Shown one piece after another: positions 6,149-14,154 of a stretch of 27,024 bases of DNA. The notes beneath the pieces were generated by a model, which had not been told where the DNA came from, did not search any database, and saw only the letters and a program-made list of their open reading frames with translations. The stretch is from DASXBJ01 sp036491755 (GTDB taxonomy: Bacteria > Chloroflexota > Dormibacteria > Dormibacterales > Dormibacteraceae), in the NCBI GenBank assembly GCA_036491755.1, contig DASXBJ010000071.1, positions 1-27,024 on the forward strand, read 5' to 3'. The position numbers and the translations under genes are program-made. Numbering within the stretch: position 1 is the stretch's first letter; every line of letters begins with the position of its first letter.

Positions 6149-7986
6149 CGATGGGGTTTGTCGTCGGCACGGCCGGCCACATCGATCACGGCAAATCGAC
6201 GCTGATCACTGCAATGACCGGCATCGACCCGGACCGGCTGGCCGAGGAGAAGCGCCGCGGAATGACAATCGATCTCGGTTTCGCGCACATGGTCCTGCCC
6301 AGCGGTCGCGAGATCGGCATCGTGGACGTGCCCGGCCACGCGCGGTTCATCCGCAACATGCTGGCCGGCACGCACGGCCTCGACGCCGTGCTGCTCGTCA
6401 TAGCGGCCGACGAAGGGGTCATGCCGCAGACCCGCGAGCACCTGGAGATCGTGGACCTGCTCGACGTCCGGGCCGGCCTGGTCGTCCTCTCGAAGATCGA
6501 CCTCGTCGATGACGAATGGCTCGGCCTCGTCAAGAACGAGGTGGCCGAGGCTCTGCACGGGACATCACTCGAGCGAGCGCCGATCCTGGGGGTCTCATCG
6601 GTCACGCGCCAAGGCATGCCCGAGCTCCTGGCCGCCCTCGACCGCGTGCTCGATTCGGCTGCTGCACGCTCGGATGCCGGCCGCCCACGCCTGCCGATCG
6701 ACCGCGTGTTCACGATGAGCGGCTTCGGGACTGTCGTGACCGGTACGCTGGTCGACGGCGCGCTCAGCGTGGGCGATGAGCTGGAGGTCGTGCCCTCCGG
6801 CAGACTGGTACGCGTGCGCGGCCTCCAGCGGCACAGCTCGAAGGTCGAGACCGCGGAGCCAGGCTATCGCGTCGCGGCCAACCTCATCGGGGTCGACAAG
6901 AGCGAGCTGTCTCGTGGCGACGTCCTGGCCCGGCCGAGATCAATCGCGCCGAGCCGCCGGATCGACGCCAGGGTTCGCGTGCTGGCATCGGCTCCCAATC
7001 CGCTGCGCCATGGCGCCGACCTGGTCCTGCACACGGGCACGGCGGATGTCGGATGCCGAGTGATCATGATCGACGGGGACGAGATCCCCGCGGGAGCAGA
7101 GGGCTGGGTCCAGCTCTATCTCGAGCGGCCCACCGCGGCCGCCGCGCAGGACCGCTTCGTGCTGCGCATCCCGAGCCCGTCTCGCACGGTGGCCGGGGGC
7201 CGTTTCATCGACACCGCCCCGCGGAAGCACGCTCGGCACGACTCGGCCGTCCGCGAGTCATTGGTCCGCCGCGCCGCCGGCGACGTGCTCCAGGAGGAGC
7301 TCCGCAAGTACCCGCGCGGCGTCACGGGGACAGCCCTCCTCAAGGCGACCCTCGCCCAGGATGCGGAGCTCGACAGGCTGCGTGCCCGCCGGGCCGGCGA
7401 CTGGCTGTTCGGCGACGAGGCCTGGGCCGCCATTGCCGCGCGGACGGCAAAGGAGCTGGGCAGCTACCACGCGGATCATCCGCTCCGGCCCGGCATGGCC
7501 CGGGAGGAGCTGCGCGGCAGGATCGGGGTGTCGCCATCCTCCTTTCAACACGTCGTCCGCGGCCTGGTCGAGGATGGGGTCGTTGTGGAGCGCAACGGCT
7601 CGCTGGCCGCCCCGTCGCACCGGGTCGAGCTCGAGACCACCGGCGGTCCGGCCGCGGAGCTGGTCCGGCTGCTCTCGAGCAATCCCCTGGCGCCGCCGCC
7701 GCTGCCGGAGACGATGCAGCAGAGTGGGGCGAGTCCCGAGGTGGTGCGGGCGCTCGCCCAGCGTGGCGACATCGTGCGAGTGAGCGACGATGTCGCCTTC
7801 TCGAAGGCTGGTTACGAGGGAGCGATCGCGCTGGTGAGGGAGATCGTCGGGGCGACGGGCTCCGTGACGGTGGCGCAGTTGCGCGACAGGATGGGGGCGA
7901 GCCGCAAACCGGTCCTCGCCCTGCTCGAGCATCTCGACGCGCAGCGCCTGACGCGCCGCGTCGGAGACGCGAGAGTCCTGCGGTAA
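6145..7986 (+). CDS. selB: Selenocysteine-specific elongation factor SelB
   Basis: A 614-residue translational GTPase, the same length as E. coli SelB, that delivers Sec-tRNA to UGA codons marked by a SECIS hairpin. G1 GHIDHGKS is at 11-18, switch I RGMTIDLGF at 38-46, G3 DVPGH at 61-65 and G4 SKID at 116-119. These are followed by the EF-Tu-like beta-barrel domains and a C-terminal region of winged-helix repeats that binds the SECIS RNA in this family. ATG 6145 was preferred over the open frame upstream because it directly precedes the first beta strand, overlaps the selA stop as ATGA, and has a GGAGAG ribosome site (6129-6134) 10 bases away. The TAA stop forms part of the next gene's TAAAGT hexamer. 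Confidence 0.96.
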   Translation: MTMGFVVGTAGHIDHGKSTLITAMTGIDPDRLAEEKRRGMTIDLGFAHMVLPSGREIGIVDVPGHARFIRNMLAGTHGLDAVLLVIAADEGVMPQTREHLEIVDLLDVRAGLVVLSKIDLVDDEWLGLVKNEVAEALHGTSLERAPILGVSSVTRQGMPELLAALDRVLDSAAARSDAGRPRLPIDRVFTMSGFGTVVTGTLVDGALSVGDELEVVPSGRLVRVRGLQRHSSKVETAEPGYRVAANLIGVDKSELSRGDVLARPRSIAPSRRIDARVRVLASAPNPLRHGADLVLHTGTADVGCRVIMIDGDEIPAGAEGWVQLYLERPTAAAAQDRFVLRIPSPSRTVAGGRFIDTAPRKHARHDSAVRESLVRRAAGDVLQEELRKYPRGVTGTALLKATLAQDAELDRLRARRAGDWLFGDEAWAAIAARTAKELGSYHADHPLRPGMAREELRGRIGVSPSSFQHVVRGLVEDGVVVERNGSLAAPSHRVELETTGGPAAELVRLLSSNPLAPPPLPETMQQSGASPEVVRALAQRGDIVRVSDDVAFSKAGYEGAIALVREIVGATGSVTVAQLRDRMGASRKPVLALLEHLDAQRLTRRVGDARVLR

Positions 7987-7989
7987 AGT
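7984..7989 (+). promoter_or_regulatory. Leaderless-type -10 hexamer (TAAAGT) for metF
   Basis: TAAAGT uses the selB stop codon as its first three bases and ends 9 bases before the metF ATG. No Shine-Dalgarno is present. Confidence 0.45.
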
Positions 7990-7998
7990 TCCAGCCAC

Positions 7999-8871
7999 AT
8001 GCGAATCGCAGAGATGCTGGCGCGCAGCCGGCCGAGCATCTCCTTCGAGTTCATGGCGCCTCGCGATGAAGCCGAGGTCGAGGTCCTCGAGAGGACGGTA
8101 GCCACGCTCGCGGGCCACGCCCCGGACTGGGTGTCGGTGACGTATCGAGTCCGCACCGGCGAAAAGACTCTCGAGCTGGTCACGCGGATCAAGCGGCACT
8201 ACCACATCGAAGCGATGGCCCACCTGACATGCGCGAACGACGTCGATCGCACGCGGCAGATCCTCAACTGGATGGAGCGCGAGGGGGTGGCGAACGTGCT
8301 GGCGCTTCGTGGCGACACGCAGACTCCGGGACAGCCCTTCGAGGCCGCCGACCCGGCGCTCCGGCATGGCAGCGACCTGGTCGCGCTGGTGCGCCGCAAC
8401 GGCTACCGCTTCGGGATCGGCGCCGCATGCAGCGCCGAAAGGCATCCTGAGAGCCCTGACCTCGAGCACGAGTTCCGCTACATGAAGCTCAAGGTCGAGG
8501 CGGGGGCGGACTTCCTGATCACGCAGCTCTTCTTTGACAACAGGCATTACCGCGACCTCGTGGCTCGGGCGAGAGCCGCTGGAATCAAGGTGCCCATCGT
8601 GCCGGGCCTGATGCCTGTGCCGAGCCGCCGCTCGCTCGCCGTCATGACCCAGATGTCAGGCGCGACGGTGCCGGAAGGCCTCCAGCGGGCCATTGATGAC
8701 GCGCCCGACGACGACTCGGTGCGAGCGATCGGGGTGCAGCACTGCATCGCCCAGTGCGCGGAACTGCTCGAGACCGGCGTGCCCGGCCTCCACTTCTACA
8801 CGTTCAATCGGGCGCGAGGCCCGATCGAGATCCTGGCCGCACTGCGCGGCCAGCAGCTCATCGCCTCCTGA
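7999..8871 (+). CDS. metF: 5,10-methylenetetrahydrofolate reductase
   Basis: A 290-residue flavin-dependent TIM-barrel enzyme reducing methylene-THF to methyl-THF for methionine synthesis or one-carbon metabolism. Diagnostic parts are SFEFMAPRD (15-23, with the catalytic Glu17), LALRGD, the acidic loop region, ADFLITQLFFD, VPGLMPV and the terminal GLHFYTFNRA. The usual SFEFFPPK is replaced by SFEFMAPR, a mild variation. The length fits bacterial MetF. It sits 12 bases behind selB but has its own TAnnnT hexamer, so it may be transcribed both from selAB and alone. Confidence 0.95.
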   Translation: MRIAEMLARSRPSISFEFMAPRDEAEVEVLERTVATLAGHAPDWVSVTYRVRTGEKTLELVTRIKRHYHIEAMAHLTCANDVDRTRQILNWMEREGVANVLALRGDTQTPGQPFEAADPALRHGSDLVALVRRNGYRFGIGAACSAERHPESPDLEHEFRYMKLKVEAGADFLITQLFFDNRHYRDLVARARAAGIKVPIVPGLMPVPSRRSLAVMTQMSGATVPEGLQRAIDDAPDDDSVRAIGVQHCIAQCAELLETGVPGLHFYTFNRARGPIEILAALRGQQLIAS

Positions 8872-8917
8872 TCGCGCCGCCTGCCTCGACAGCCGGGTAG
8901 TCGACTCGCTCGCCCGT

Positions 8918-8923
8918 TAGGCT
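8918..8923 (+). promoter_or_regulatory. Leaderless-type -10 hexamer (TAGGCT) for the ROK kinase
   Basis: TAGGCT lies 8 bases before the ATG at 8932 in the 60-base gap after metF, with no Shine-Dalgarno. Confidence 0.5.
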
Positions 8924-8931
8924 AAGCCGAG

Positions 8932-9804
8932 ATGCTCGCTGGAATCGACCTCGGGGGTACGCAGGTCCGGGTCGCGCTCGCGCGCTCCGACGGGAACCTG
9001 GTCGCCAGCGTAAAAACCAAGACGCCGTTGCTGGGCACTCCCCAGGCGATGGTCGACTGGGCGGCGGCCCAGATCGACAAGCACCGCGGGCGCGAGAAGG
9101 TGAGAAGCATCACCATCGCCGCTCCCGGGCCCATCGACCTGAAGCGGGGCGTCCTGGTCAACCCGCCCAACCTGCCGTGGCGCAACGTTCCGCTGGTGGC
9201 GATGCTCCAGAGGGCAACCGGCGCCAGAGTGCAGCTCGCGAACGACGCCGACATGGCATGCCTGGGCGAATTCAGCCGGGGGGCGGGCCGGGGAACTCGC
9301 AACATGGTCTACATCACGTGGTCGACCGGCGTCGGCGGGGGCCTGATCATCGACGGCAAGCTGCACCGCGGCGCTCACGGCACCGCGGGTGAGATCGGCC
9401 ACATGATCATCGACCCCAACGGGCCGCTGGACCGATGCGGGCAGCATGGATGCCTGGAGGCATTCATCGGCGGCGCCAACCTCGCGCGCGAGACCGGTCA
9501 CACCGCGGTCGAGCTGTTCACCGAAGCCGCGCGTGGCAACCGGCATGCGCGCATGGTCGTGGAGGGCGCCGCGCGTTACATGGGCATGGCCTTGATCAGC
9601 CTCACCAACGCGATCGACCCGGAGATGTTCGTCATCGGGGGTGGTGTGTCGCGTTCCTGGGCGCTGGTCGAGCCGACCATGGTCGAGACGCTTCGCTCGT
9701 CACCCTTCATCAAACCGGCGCGCCGGCCCCGGGTGAGGCGCACCCGGCTCGGCGACCGCGCCGGGCAGGTGGGAGCCGTCGAGTGGGCGCGGATCAACCA
9801 GTAA
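8932..9804 (+). CDS. ROK family sugar kinase, glucokinase-like
   Basis: A 290-residue ROK-family protein. The ATP phosphate motif DLGGT is at 6-10, the catalytic Asp in NDAD (Asp105), WSTGVGGG at 130-137, GEIGHMII with His157, and the zinc motif region RCGQHGCLEA (168-177). Most likely it phosphorylates glucose or another hexose to feed glycolysis; ROK members can also be N-acetylmannosamine or fructose kinases, and there is no DNA-binding domain, so it is not a repressor. The zinc motif normally reads CxCGxxGC; here the first Cys is Asp167, so one metal ligand appears to be missing. The 3' end overlaps the CCA enzyme gene by 22 bases. Confidence 0.9.
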   Translation: MLAGIDLGGTQVRVALARSDGNLVASVKTKTPLLGTPQAMVDWAAAQIDKHRGREKVRSITIAAPGPIDLKRGVLVNPPNLPWRNVPLVAMLQRATGARVQLANDADMACLGEFSRGAGRGTRNMVYITWSTGVGGGLIIDGKLHRGAHGTAGEIGHMIIDPNGPLDRCGQHGCLEAFIGGANLARETGHTAVELFTEAARGNRHARMVVEGAARYMGMALISLTNAIDPEMFVIGGGVSRSWALVEPTMVETLRSSPFIKPARRPRVRRTRLGDRAGQVGAVEWARINQ

Positions 9805-11144
9805 CGAGCGGGCCGATAGACGACAGCGAAGTTCTGCGCCTGCTCAAGCAGGCGGCGCTCGAGGAAGGAGTCAAGGCCTGGGTCGTCGGCGGCTACGTTC
9901 GCGACAAGCTGCTCGGCCTGCCGCACCCGAATCCGGACGTCGTGGTGGAGGACGGCGACTCACTTTCGCTGGCGGCTCGGTTTGCCAGACTGGCCGGGGC
10001 GGCCCCGCCGGTCACCTTCGAGCGCTACGGCACCGCCCAGGTCACGCTGCCCGGCCACCTCGTCGAGTTCGTCACAGCGCGCGCGGAATCGTACGCGGCG
10101 GACTCGCGCAAGCCCGACGTGCGAGCGGCAACCCTCGACGAGGACCTGCGGCGCAGGGACTTCACCGTCAACACGCTGCTCATGGACCTCGACGGCGGGA
10201 TCCATGACCCGCTAGGCGGGCGGGCCGACCTGGACGGGCGCGTCCTGCGAACCCCCACCGACCCCCTCCGGACCTTCGCCGACGATCCCCTGCGGATGCT
10301 GCGGGCGATCCGGTTTGCCGCGGAGCTTGGCTTCGAGCTCGCCCCCGACCTTCTCCCCGCCATGCGCGAGATGAGGACCAGGCTCGCTCCGCCGGTGATC
10401 TCGGTCGAGCGCGCGGCCGATGAGCTGCGCCGCATGCTCGGGTCGCCGCGCCCCAAGCTGGCGCTCGAGCTGCTGGATGAGGGGGGCCTGCTGCCCGCCA
10501 TCCTGCCCGAGCTGACGGCCTGCAAGGGCGTCGCCCAGGGTGGTTTTCACACGCACGACGTGTTCGGCCACACGCTGCTCACGGTCCACGGCACGGCGGC
10601 GGACCTCCCGCTCCGTCTGGCAGCGGTGTTCCACGACGTCGGCAAGCCGGCGACGGCCACCGCCGACGGAGCGTTCACCGGCCATGAGGAGGTCGGCGCC
10701 ACCATGGCGCAGGCGGCGCTCGAACGGCTGCGCTTCTCCCAACGCGAGATCGAGGTTGTGGTCCTGCTCGTGCGCCTGCACCTCCGGCCCGTCTATTACA
10801 AGTCGGAGTGGTCGGACGGAGCGGTGCGCCGGCTGGCCCGAGACGCCGGCGCGCAGCTGGCGCGGCTGATGGCACTCGCGCGCGCGGACATCGCCGCATC
10901 GGCTTACCCCGAACCCGAGAAGCTGGACGAGCTGCAGGACCGGATCGATGCCGTCCTCGCGGAGGAGCCGTCCCGCCTGCTGGCTCTCGTCCTCGGCGAG
11001 GACGTGATGAGGATTCGGGGTATCGGACCTGGCCCGGATGTCGGCAGGATCAAGCGGAGGCTCGAGGAGCTCGTGATCGACGGCGAGATCCCGCCCACCA
11101 GGGAGGCGGCGATCGGATACCTGGAATCCCACCCGGACCTCTAG
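9783..11144 (+). CDS. tRNA nucleotidyltransferase/poly(A) polymerase family protein with HD domain
   Basis: A 453-residue class II nucleotidyltransferase of the CCA-adding/poly(A) polymerase family. GGYVRD is at 36-41, RRRDFTVN at 123-130, DPLGGRADL and DDPLRMLRAIRFAA follow, then an HD domain (HTHDVFGH at 256-263 and FHDVGKP with H284/D285). The likely role is building or repairing the CCA end of tRNAs. The catalytic DxD after GGxVRD reads N50-P51-D52, so the first metal-binding Asp seems replaced by Asn. GTG 9783 is chosen because it immediately precedes the conserved domain and follows a GGGAG stretch about 8 bases away; it lies inside the ROK gene, implying coupling. The frame is open further upstream, but only as a shadow of the kinase. 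Confidence 0.92.
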   Translation: MGADQPVTSGPIDDSEVLRLLKQAALEEGVKAWVVGGYVRDKLLGLPHPNPDVVVEDGDSLSLAARFARLAGAAPPVTFERYGTAQVTLPGHLVEFVTARAESYAADSRKPDVRAATLDEDLRRRDFTVNTLLMDLDGGIHDPLGGRADLDGRVLRTPTDPLRTFADDPLRMLRAIRFAAELGFELAPDLLPAMREMRTRLAPPVISVERAADELRRMLGSPRPKLALELLDEGGLLPAILPELTACKGVAQGGFHTHDVFGHTLLTVHGTAADLPLRLAAVFHDVGKPATATADGAFTGHEEVGATMAQAALERLRFSQREIEVVVLLVRLHLRPVYYKSEWSDGAVRRLARDAGAQLARLMALARADIAASAYPEPEKLDELQDRIDAVLAEEPSRLLALVLGEDVMRIRGIGPGPDVGRIKRRLEELVIDGEIPPTREAAIGYLESHPDL

Positions 11145-11269
11145 GCCTCAGAGTCCGTCACCCGGGGCCGCCTGGCAGCCGCTATGCTGCCGAGTGGAGT
11201 GGGACCTCGCCGGGACCCGACGGGGGTTTCGCCGGCAGGGAGAGGTGGGGCGCAACTGGGAGGAGTGCG

Positions 11270-11776
11270 ATGACGGATATGGCGGTGGAGAGCGGGCTCA
11301 TCCATACAAACGGCGGATCCGAAACCTTGGCCCTCGAGCCGAAGGCGACCGTCCTGGCGCGCGAGGATTCTCTTTCGGGGAGGCTCCAGGTCAAGGGCGG
11401 CGGGCAGGTGCTTGGGAACTTCAGCGGACACATCGAATGCGATGGCGACCTGCTCATCGGGCCGGACGCGCACGTGGAAGCAGACATCCACAGCGCCCGA
11501 GTCACGGTGGCCGGGTTCGTGCGCGGCAACGTGGTCGCGGAGACCAGGCTCAAGATAATGAGCACGGGCCGTCTCGAAGGGGATGCGCGCGTCGGCGCCC
11601 TGGTCGTGCACGAGGGCGGCGTCCACCATGGGGTGATCAGGGTTCATCCCGAAGGCGTGCCAGAGTCGGTTGCGCCGGCAAGCTCCGACCTGGCCTCACG
11701 GCCCTCGGTCGTGGCCTTGAAGAGCGCGCCCGACCCGGTGGGCAAGGTCAGGAAGCTGTGGGGTGAGTTCTTCTAA
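11270..11776 (+). CDS. Bactofilin (polymer-forming cytoskeletal protein)
   Basis: A 168-residue protein with the bactofilin right-handed beta-helix: regularly spaced Gly/Val repeats between about 30 and 130 (LSGRLQVKGGGQVLGNFSG, HIECDGDLLIGPDAHVEADI, VTVAGFVRGNVVA, IMSTGRLEGDARV). Short, less ordered ends flank the core. Bactofilins polymerise without nucleotide and act in cell shape, polarity or envelope organisation. A strong ribosome site GGAGGAG (11259-11265) lies 4 bases before the ATG, unlike most genes here, and a possible -10 TATGCT (11183-11188) would give an untranslated leader of roughly 75 bases. The frame is open upstream but the ribosome site fixes the start. The 3' end overlaps the next gene by 14 bases. 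Confidence 0.9.
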   Translation: MTDMAVESGLIHTNGGSETLALEPKATVLAREDSLSGRLQVKGGGQVLGNFSGHIECDGDLLIGPDAHVEADIHSARVTVAGFVRGNVVAETRLKIMSTGRLEGDARVGALVVHEGGVHHGVIRVHPEGVPESVAPASSDLASRPSVVALKSAPDPVGKVRKLWGEFF

Positions 11777-12308
11777 GCAACCTTCCAGGAAGCAGTCTCG
11801 AGGCAAAGCCCAGGAGGCTCGCCCCAAGGCGAGTGCGGGCAAGGCTGCGCCGCGGCCCAAGCCTGCGCCCCGGCCCAGGGCCCAACCGGCGAACACCGCC
11901 CGCCCAGCTCCGGCCAAGCCCAAGAGGGAGTCCCCGCGCGCAACCGCGGAATCGATCGCCTCACCGCCTCGTCCCGCGCCGGTTCGGCGCCCCGTTCGCT
12001 TCGCGGGCTCGGCCACCTCCAGACTCACCATCAAGCCCGGGCCTCCACCGGTTTCCCGGGCGCCGCTAGAGCTTTCGACCAAGCGGCGGCCGAGCGGTCT
12101 CCGGCCGCTCAGCGAGGTCGTGCTTGACGAGGACGAGGTCCTGATCGACGGTTTCGACGCCGAGCTCGACGGCCTCATCGTTCGCATCACCGCCGTCCTG
12201 GAGCGCACCTGCGTTTATCTCGACACGAGCGGTGACCGCAAGCTGGCGCGCAAACAAGAACTCTGGATCGAGGCCGACAAGCTGCCCATCCGCCGCCGAG
12301 GCCTCTGA
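11763..12308 (+). CDS. Pro/Ala/Lys-rich protein with small C-terminal domain
   Basis: A 181-residue protein starting at a GTG inside the end of the bactofilin gene, with an AGGAAG ribosome site upstream. Residues 1-115 are low complexity, dominated by Pro, Ala, Lys, Arg and Ser, and are almost certainly disordered and strongly basic. Residues about 117-176 look folded, with alternating acidic and hydrophobic residues (VVLDEDEVLIDGFDAELDGLIVRITAVLE). No family is recognised. The overlap with bactofilin suggests a partner, for instance an adaptor linking the filament to another surface, but that is inference. Confidence 0.65.
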   Translation: MSSSKQPSRKQSRGKAQEARPKASAGKAAPRPKPAPRPRAQPANTARPAPAKPKRESPRATAESIASPPRPAPVRRPVRFAGSATSRLTIKPGPPPVSRAPLELSTKRRPSGLRPLSEVVLDEDEVLIDGFDAELDGLIVRITAVLERTCVYLDTSGDRKLARKQELWIEADKLPIRRRGL

Positions 12309-12334
12309 TCGACGGCGCCGGATAAGCGTTCCGT

Positions 12335-12340
12335 TACTCT
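12335..12340 (+). promoter_or_regulatory. Leaderless-type -10 hexamer (TACTCT) for glpX
   Basis: TACTCT ends 12 bases before the ATG at 12353. No Shine-Dalgarno is seen. Confidence 0.35.
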
Positions 12341-12352
12341 GACGCGAAGCAG

Positions 12353-13357
12353 ATGATCGACGAGCCGAGAATGACTCGCAACCTCGCCCTCGAGCTCCTT
12401 CGGGTGACCGAGGCAGGCGCCCTCGCCGCCGCCCCGCTGCAGGGCCGCGGCAACAAGCTGGCCGCCGACGGTCGCGCGGTGGAGGCTATCCGCTCCGCGC
12501 TCGCCGGGGTCGACATGAAAGGCACCGTCGTGATCGGCGAAGGCGAAAAGGACGAGGCGCCCATGCTTTATTTCGGCGAGGAGATCGGCAACGGCCTCGA
12601 GCCGGAGGTCGACGTCGCCGTCGACCCGATCGAGGGCACGAGCTTGACGGCCTCCGGCCTGCCGGGCGCGATCTCGGTCGTGGCGCTCGCCGAGCGCGGC
12701 TCGATGTTCACGACCCACACCCACTACATGCAAAAGCTCGTCGTCGGACGGAAGGCGCGGGGCGTGATCGATCTGGAGATGCCGGTCGAATGGAACCTGC
12801 GGCGGATCGCCAAGGCGGAGGGTCTCCCGGTCCAGGAGCTGACGGTCGTGGTTCTCGATCGCGATCGCAACGACGATGTCATCGCGCAGATTCGAGAGGT
12901 CGGGTCGCGCATCAAGCTGATCAGCGCAGGCGACGTCGCGGGCGCGCTCGAGGCGGCGCTGGAGACGCGGTTCGGGATCCACTGCATGATGGGCTCGGGA
13001 GGGGCGACTGAGGGCGTGCTCGCCGCCTGCGCCATCAAGACCCTGGGCGGCGACATGCAGGCCAAGCTGCACTTCCGCGACGACCAGGAGCGGGACATGG
13101 CGGCGAATGAAGGCCACAAGCCGGGCCAGGTGCTGTGCCTCGACGACCTGTGCTCCGGCAAGGACATCTTCTTCGCGGCCACGGGGATCACGTCGGGCGA
13201 CCTCTTGAAGGGCGTCCGCTACGAGGACGTCTACGCCTTCACCCAGTCGATGGTCCTGCGCTCGGCGTCGGGCACGATCCGGTACGTCGACGCCTACCAC
13301 CCGATCGACAAGCTGCGGGCGAAAGGCCTCCTCCCCGAACAGGTCGCAATCCGCTGA
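12353..13357 (+). CDS. glpX: Fructose-1,6-bisphosphatase class II GlpX
   Basis: A 334-residue class II fructose-1,6-bisphosphatase of the lithium-sensitive phosphatase superfamily, catalysing the committed gluconeogenic step. Metal and substrate motifs are GEGEKDEAPML (62-72), VDPIEGT (90-96) and GSGGATEGVLAACAIK in the second half. The length matches the family. ATG 12353 is used; ATG 12371 (MTRNLALELL) is a possible shorter start that would still keep the whole domain. A single-domain enzyme without an obvious sedoheptulose-bisphosphatase or inositol phosphatase signature. Confidence 0.95.
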   Translation: MIDEPRMTRNLALELLRVTEAGALAAAPLQGRGNKLAADGRAVEAIRSALAGVDMKGTVVIGEGEKDEAPMLYFGEEIGNGLEPEVDVAVDPIEGTSLTASGLPGAISVVALAERGSMFTTHTHYMQKLVVGRKARGVIDLEMPVEWNLRRIAKAEGLPVQELTVVVLDRDRNDDVIAQIREVGSRIKLISAGDVAGALEAALETRFGIHCMMGSGGATEGVLAACAIKTLGGDMQAKLHFRDDQERDMAANEGHKPGQVLCLDDLCSGKDIFFAATGITSGDLLKGVRYEDVYAFTQSMVLRSASGTIRYVDAYHPIDKLRAKGLLPEQVAIR

Positions 13358-13398
13358 GCGCCTCGGAGGCGGGTCAGTTCCTAACGGCGGCCGCCAGG

Positions 13399-14154
13399 AT
13401 GCTTGGCGGGCCGCAATGGGAGTGGATCGCCACGGCGCGGATCGTCTCGCGCCAGAGGACGTCCACCGCGGCAGTGGAAGGTGTGCTCGATGGGTTGCTG
13501 TCCGGCGCCGACCAGTCGATGGTCAACGCCTTCACGAGTGGCTTTCGCGTGGCGCAGACGCAGCTCGCCATCAGCAAGTCGTTGACCGACCCGGCGGGCG
13601 CCGCCGCTGCGCTCGAGTCCGCCCAGGTCGTGGCGATGGCCGTCCTGGTCCGCGAGCAGCTGGATCCAGCGGTGTTTCAGCAGGTTTACCGGCCATTCGC
13701 GACGGTGCTGCCTGGCCCTGGATACGAACCGCCGGCGCCGATCGACCGCCAGATCGCGGCCTTCCTGAAGGCCTTGCCGTCCCTGGCGGGCGAGACCGAA
13801 GCGGAGGTGGCCGCGGTGGCGAGGGCTCTCAGCGAGCGGCCCAAGCCGGCGGCGGGCGCCGCCGGCTCCGTGGCGGAGGCGATCGCCACGCCCGGAGGGC
13901 TGGATCCGGCCGCGAACTATTCGGCCGCCTGGAAGCTCGTGATCGGCACCGCCAACCAGAGCGGCCGGACGCAGGCGTTTCGCGTCATGCAGGACAGCGC
14001 GGAGCACGCGGCGCCGCACGACGGCCTGGGCATCGTGGGTTTTGCCGGTGTCGCGGCCGGCGGCATCTTCATGCGCGACGTGCTGCCGATCGAAAAGGTC
14101 CTGCTGCTGTACGAGCCCTTCGCAGCCGCGATCCCCTACGAGTCTTTGCTTTAA
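13399..14154 (+). CDS. Protein of unknown function
   Basis: A protein of about 251 residues, mostly helical and Ala-rich, with no motif I recognise. The middle has an 'AVLVREQLDP' helix and a Pro-rich turn (LPGPGYEPPAPIDRQ). The C-terminal half contains AWKLVIGTANQSGRTQAFRV and GLGIVGFAGVAAGG, a Gly-rich, mildly hydrophobic segment. ATG 13399 is the first conventional start in frame; coding character (ASEAGQFLTAAARMLGG) begins earlier, and a CTG at 13354 overlapping the glpX stop could be the real start. It follows glpX directly. Its TAA stop lies within TTAA, which is also the stop of the convergent acyl-CoA synthetase gene. Confidence 0.6.
   Translation: MLGGPQWEWIATARIVSRQRTSTAAVEGVLDGLLSGADQSMVNAFTSGFRVAQTQLAISKSLTDPAGAAAALESAQVVAMAVLVREQLDPAVFQQVYRPFATVLPGPGYEPPAPIDRQIAAFLKALPSLAGETEAEVAAVARALSERPKPAAGAAGSVAEAIATPGGLDPAANYSAAWKLVIGTANQSGRTQAFRVMQDSAEHAAPHDGLGIVGFAGVAAGGIFMRDVLPIEKVLLLYEPFAAAIPYESLL

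Noticed and set aside
7258..8547. A 429-codon minus-strand open frame across selB and metF
   Set aside because: It spans two well-identified genes on the other strand and shows no motif.
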